Assembly: GCA_021229015.1 (NCBI GenBank) | Contig: CM037789.1 | Location: forward strand, 25,824,256-25,888,255 | DNA length: 64,000 bases | Origin: Solen grandis | Lineage: Eukaryota; Mollusca; Bivalvia; Adapedonta; Solenidae | Reading direction: 5' to 3' | Shown here: piece after piece, positions 59,244-64,000 of the stretch | Position numbering within the stretch: the stretch's first letter is position 1 | Layout: every line of letters starts with the position of its first letter | Notes under the pieces: model-generated | Told to the model about the DNA's origin: nothing | The model's database searches: none | What the model saw: the letters and a program-made list of their open reading frames with translations, nothing else | Position numbers and translations under genes: made by a program

Positions 59244-61707
59244 TGTAATGTTCTCCACATGTGGGTATGTGGTTATTAATATACACTTAGATCCTTAAAT
59301 AAAGGAATAAGTCTGTACCCAAAGACGGGATGGCTTTTTTGTACATTTATTATACACTAACTATAAACACAGCATACTTGATTCATACACACATTCTAAC
59401 TTCTCTAAGATCTAACAGTCTAGTCCGTGAAGGTTTCATGCCTTGATGCTGGCCACGCTAGTAGGCGGGGCTTATCAGGAGTAGCACCACTGGTCACTAC
59501 AGTAAGAAACATTATGCAAAGGTGACAGAAATGACTTAATATTCTAGACTAAAATTGAGTATATTTCTAATTAATCTGAAAATAATTGAACATTTAGCTT
59601 AAGTTAACTGCTAGTACATATACAAATGTATATTGAACATAATAGAATGATCAATTCTTACAGCAACAAGAGGGCCATGATGGCCCTGTATCGCTCACCT
59701 GAGTACCATTGCTCTAAAGGCACTGTATAATGCTACACACTAAATATCTTAATTCTTGACCTTGTGGTTTCTGAGAAGAAGATTTTCCTTTCTTCCTCTA
59801 TATAAGCCTATGTAAAATCAAGTGACACCTGGGGCGGACCCAATTTGGACCCAAGGGCCATGATTTGAACAACTTTGGTAGAGATTCACTAGACAATGGT
59901 ACAAGCCTTATATCTAAGCTCTAGGCCATGTGGTGTCTGATAAGAAGATTTTTCTAGTTTTTCCCTATATAAGCCTTTGTAAAATAAAATGACCCCTGGA
60001 GCGAGGGCAATTTTGACCCAGAGGTCATTATTTTAACAACTTTTGTAGTAGTTCACAAGACAATTCTACATACAAAGTATCCAAGCTCTAAGCCTTGCAG
60101 TATTTCAGGAGATGATTTTTCTAATTTTCCTATGTAAAATCAAGTGACCCCTAGGGCAGGGCCAATTTTCACCCAAGAGCCATGATTTGAACAACTTAAG
60201 TAGAGATCCAACAGACAATACTACATACCCAATATCTTAACACCAGGCCATGTGGTTTCTGATGAGAAGATTTTTCTAGGTTTTCCCTATATAAGCCTAT
60301 GTAAAATAAAGTGACCCCTGGGGCAGGGCAAATTTTGACCCTAGGGCCATGATTTGAACAATGTTTGTAAAGGTTTATAAGACAATTCTACACGCTATAG
60401 GCCTTACAGTTTTGCAGGAGAAGATTTTCTAAGATTGCATTTTAAAATCTATTTTTAGCTCCTGTGACCTACTTTTTCAACCAATCATAATAATTTGTAC
60501 AATTTTGTTAGAGGACATCATAAGGATGATTCCTGTGAAATTTTGTCAAAATCCCTTCAGCGGATTAGGAGGAGATGTTGTTTAATGGAAAAATTTGACG
60601 CAAGACGCACGCACACACGGACAGAAGGACGGACGACAGATGCCAGACAAAAACCAATCATAAAAGCTCACCATGAGCACGTTGTGCTCAGGTGAGCTAA
60701 TTATCTAAGCTCTAGGCCTTATGGATTCATAAAAGAAGATTTTTAAGATTTTCCTATATAACTCTATGTAAAACGAGTAACCCCTGGTGCGGGGTCAATT
60801 CTAACCCCAGGGTCATAATTTGAACAACTTTTGTAGAGATTCACTAGACAATGCTACACGCCAAATATCTTAGCTCTAGGCCTTATTGTTTCATAGAAGA
60901 AGATTTTTTAAGTTTTTCACTATATAAACCTATGAAAAATAAAATGACCCCTGGGGCGGGACCAATTTTGACCCCAGGATCATGATCTGAACAACTTTTG
61001 TAGATGTTCATAAGACAATTCTACATACCAATTATTAAAGCTCTAGGCCTTACAGTTTTGCAGGAGAAGATTTTCTAAGATTGCATTTTAAAAATCTATT
61101 TTTAGCTCCTGTGACCTACTTATTCACCCAATCAAAATAATTTGAACAACTTTGATAGAGGTCATGATAAGGATGATTCCTGTGAAGTTTGGTCAAAATT
61201 CATCCAGTGGTTTAGGAGAAGGAGTTGTTTAAAGGAAAAGTTGATGCAAGACGCACGGATGGACGGACGACGGACAAAAGGCGATCACAAAAGCTCACCA
61301 TGAGCACGTTGTGCTCAGGTGAGCTAATAAAAAACATACAAATTATCATTAATAAATTTATGATCAGTGATTCAGATTGATGTGTGCTATCAGCAATTTG
61401 TCAATAAAAAATTTTGAATTTCAAATTCTTATTTAAGCAGTTAAGACATGAAGACTGATCAAAATTTCATTTACCAAACAAATTGTTGATAATAACTTAG
61501 CACAGAGGAAGAAAGAAATGAATCTAACAGAAAATTTCAACATGTGAGTTTGTCAAAATATAAATGGCTCAGGTATGATGCATTAATAAAGTTGGAGTGA
61601 TTTGTGACCTTAATTTAGATAGCTGAAAGAGATCAGTTTGACAGTGACCCAGGGGTTTACTTAAAGATTTGACTTTCACTTGACCAGGGAGCAAGTTATT
61701 TTGAACA
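59244..61707 (-). repeat. 5' LTR of the Gypsy-type element, split by a nested insertion
   Basis: The LTR parts are 59244-59666 and 61328 to about 61707; the middle 1.66 kb is a later insertion. On the minus strand the LTR ends ACATTACA and is followed, two bases later, by TGGCGACGAGGAT. That has the position and TGG start of a tRNA primer-binding site. No clear target duplication flanks the pair (GTAAG before 57983, TCTAC after 61707). Confidence 0.72.
59667..61327 (+). mobile_element. tandem-bodied repeat element inserted in the LTR
   Basis: Starts CAAGAGGGCCATGATGGCCC, has CTCACCTGAG near the left end, and ends CTCAGGTGAGCTAA after a 3' hairpin. The body is tandem, degenerate units of about 150-170 bp, then a GGACGGACG-type tract. 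A second left-truncated copy of the 3' half (60703-61327) follows an internal terminus at about 60700. The other LTR supplies the empty site (CAGCAATAAAA), fixing the insertion point. No coding capacity is seen. Confidence 0.7.
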
Positions 61708-62547
61708 TCTACTAGCCCCTAGTGAAAACAGGTTGCCCGATCCTGAAGTTAGTTGGTGTTTGTTAATGTTTAAAACTATATATGTGTAATATTAAGGTGA
61801 ATTTTACTTTTAAATTAATATGTATCAAAGACAAGTTGCAATCATTTTACCCCAGATATACTATTGAAAGAAAAAAACCGAAAGAATTCATTTACCTAAA
61901 TAAACTTGCCCACCAGGCTATCTTCTTTGAAAAATCACTTGCCCGCAGTGATTTTAACCCGGTGCTGGCAAGTGGGCATCCACTTAAGAAAACCCCTGAG
62001 ACCAAAACATTTACATGTAGTTTGTTTTTCTTTTTAAATGTTGAGTCACATTTAAATTTTTAATCAGTGCATTATGTCTGTTTGTATTTGTCATGAAAGT
62101 TTGTTTGTTTTGGGTTTTTTTGTTTGTTTTTTCTATCAATTGGATGACCTAATGAATTTTAATTTTCAGGATGAAATGGCCTCTTAAAAATTGGACATTT
62201 AGGACAACTGTCTAAAACTAAATGCCCATGGGCAACATGTCGAGCCCGCCAAAGGATACCATATTGAACAGAATACCTACGAGAGGCATTGTAGAAGTTA
62301 TTGTTGTTTTAAAATTTAATGAGGTTTCATCTGTGCAGATTACAGCATTATGTATATAATCCTGGGTGTGAACTGCAGTTTCTTAAGTCAGATTTACAAA
62401 AGGTACATTATGTATGTAGTGGGTATGGCACAATAAAATGGATAATCCCTGCCAGGGAAAATGACATGACTAATTCAGCCAAAGATATGCCTATAGAGAT
62501 TGATATTATTCACTTAAGGTGAGTATAAATCAGGATGTAGAGTTTCC
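61708..62547. other. region upstream of the LTR element; no cenH3 tail exon found
   Basis: Searched on the minus strand for a basic H3-tail exon ending in a donor with one leftover base; none is convincing. AT-rich with only short chance frames. Confidence 0.45.
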
Positions 62548-62720
62548 TTAACCCTTTACCTCATACATATGCTTTTTGACGCCCCTAATATGTAGCTTAT
62601 AAAGCCTGATCTGCAAAAAGTAATAGTTAAACCTTACCAAATTTAATGGTAAAAACCTCATTTCCAAATGACTGAGGAGCAGTGAACAGCATAAAACCTG
62701 ATAAGCCTGCGAGTTACTCA
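62548..62720 (+). mobile_element. piggyBac-like MITE, copy 5, right end lost
   Basis: Begins TTAACCCTTTACCTCATA and follows the family up to GCCTGCGAGTTACTCAC, then breaks into an unrelated repeat. Internally diverged, so older than the other copies. Confidence 0.65.
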
Positions 62721-62734
62721 CATGGTTACAGACA

Positions 62735-63480
62735 GGGTTCTTACATGCAACAGACCGTACTCATAAGTAGAACATTTCAGTAATTTCAAAATCTATCCAT
62801 TCATTTCAAAGAAAGAACCCGGACATGCAAAAAAGTATATGTTTTTGACCTTTGACCTCCACATATGACCTTGACTTTTAGATATGGACATGGTTCTTAC
62901 ACGCAACAGACCCACACAACACACCGTACTCACAAGAAAAACATTTCTACCAAATTATTTCAATTTCATTCCTTTCTAAGAAAGAACGAGGACAAGCAAA
63001 AAAGTACAAAAAGTGTAAAGTGTTTGTTTTATTATAGGGTCACCCCTATTGAAAGGGCCAGTCAATTTTGACTTATGAGACACCTCTTTTATTCCACATG
63101 TACCTTCCCAGTTCCCTCTTATATGCCAGGCATCAGGCAGGAAGGCAACCAGTACCATTATTTAACTAGATGGCGGCTCACCAACCGGCCATATCAGAGC
63201 GACCCTCTGCCGGGGATCGAACCTTCGACCTCCTGCTCCCGAAGCGGATGCCTTAACCACTAGGCAACGGGATCAGTTATGTTTTAGAACTTTGACCTCC
63301 AACTATGACCTTGATCTTTGAGCTCTGAATCTGATTCTTGTGCATGACACTCCATCTCACTGAGCTTGACATTTGTGCCAAATTATTTGAAAATACTCCA
63401 TGATGAAGTTCCCAAAAGGCATAAGACAAAAAATCTGGCATCTAAAAGTGTTTTTCTAACATTTGACTAAATGACCTACA
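62735..63480 (+). repeat. GACCTTTGACCT-rich dispersed repeat fragments
   Basis: Units with TTTGACCTCCA.ATATGACCTTG, TTCTTACA.GCAACAGACC and AAAGAAC.CGGACA.GCAAAAAA appear twice before the SINE at 63098 and again at 63284-63480. The same text style recurs at 38150-38460, 39655-39905 and 47560-47720. Confidence 0.55.
63098..63276 (-). mobile_element. tRNA-headed SINE, reverse, 3' body lost
   Basis: The minus strand reads GTTGCCTAGTGGTTAAGGCA (A-box) and AGGTTCGATCCCCGGCAGAG (B-box). Neck sequence resembles the V-SINE-like copies. Confidence 0.68.
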
Positions 63481-63483
63481 TAT

Positions 63484-64000
63484 TGATCCTACCTGAATTT
63501 GCACTCAACTGGGAATTCATGCAGTCATCATTCATATTAAGTTTAATGAAGACTGGGACAAAAATGTTGGCCTCTAGAGTGTTCACAAGGTTTTTCTTAG
63601 ATTTGACCTGGTGACCTAGTTTTTGACCTCATGACCATTTTCAAACTCATCCAATATATCAATTAGACAAACATCCTGACCAAATCTATTGAAGATTGGG
63701 CTAAAACTGTGGCCTCTAGAGAGTTCACAAGGTTTTTCAAGGATTTGACCTAGTGACCTACTTTTTGACCCCACATGACCCAATTTCGAACTCATCCGAG
63801 ATATCATGTAGACAAACATCCTGATTAAGTTTGATGAAGATTGGGCCAAATTTGTGGCCTCTAGAGTGTTCACAAGGTTTTTCTAAGATTTGACCTAGTG
63901 ACCTAGTTTTTGACCCCACATGACCCAATTTCGAACTCATCCGAGATATCATGTAGACAAACATCCTGACCAAGTTTCATGAAGATTGGGCCAAAACTGT
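63484..64000 (+). repeat. dispersed repeat with 142-146 bp units, runs off the window
   Basis: GTTCACAAGGTTTTTC recurs near 63581, 63723 and 63869, with TTTGACCTAGTGACCTA and GACAAACATCCTGA in each unit. Open frames on the minus strand come from the repeat. Confidence 0.75.

Noticed and set aside
63616..63973. Two overlapping minus-strand frames with shared sequence
   Set aside because: They are consecutive ~145-bp repeat units.

Overview
The window is a stretch of an animal nuclear genome, most likely a bivalve mollusc. It is AT-rich, gene-poor, has small exons between long introns, and is packed with minisatellites, tRNA-derived SINEs, foldback/MITE elements and tandem-bodied dispersed repeats ending in a GAGCTAA hairpin. 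From memory these look like repeats of marine bivalves; no search was possible. There is one assembly gap of 100 N (28522-28621). Nearly all long open frames are by-products of tandem repeats or low-complexity DNA.

The best-supported gene is on the minus strand between 57746 and 52171. Three exons with exact splice sites and matching phases encode the whole histone fold of a histone H3 variant. Loop 1 is two residues longer than in canonical H3, a tryptophan opens helix 2, and other CENP-A-like substitutions are present, so I call it the centromeric histone CENP-A/cenH3. The N-terminal tail exon(s) were not found and should lie above 57746, possibly beyond the window. Just upstream of the first recognised exon is a deleted Ty3/Gypsy LTR element (57983 to about 61707). 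One of its LTRs carries a later insertion (59667-61327), and the other LTR preserves the empty site.

A second minus-strand gene is represented by one convincing coiled-coil exon (18546-18677). Phase-compatible but weak candidate partner exons lie at 30937-30990, 23414-23428 and 4754-4954. Its identity is not recognised.

Layout: 0-5.4 kb, unique DNA with a piggyBac-like MITE and possible regulatory or coding blocks. 5.7-10.8 kb, three large minisatellites (31/33, 37 and 34 bp). 12-14 kb, a paired octamer site and a 40-bp array built from a tRNA A-box. 16-18.5 kb, dispersed repeats. 18.5-34 kb, the coiled-coil exon, SINEs and purine-rich tracts. 34-43 kb, SINEs, a 26-bp minisatellite of nearly 1.8 kb and a foldback element. 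43-47 kb, repeat elements including a 2.0-kb inverted-repeat transposon with 8-bp target duplications. 48-50.6 kb, SINEs and MITEs, one nested in the other. 52-58 kb, the cenH3 gene with repeat-filled introns. 58-64 kb, the LTR element and dispersed repeats.
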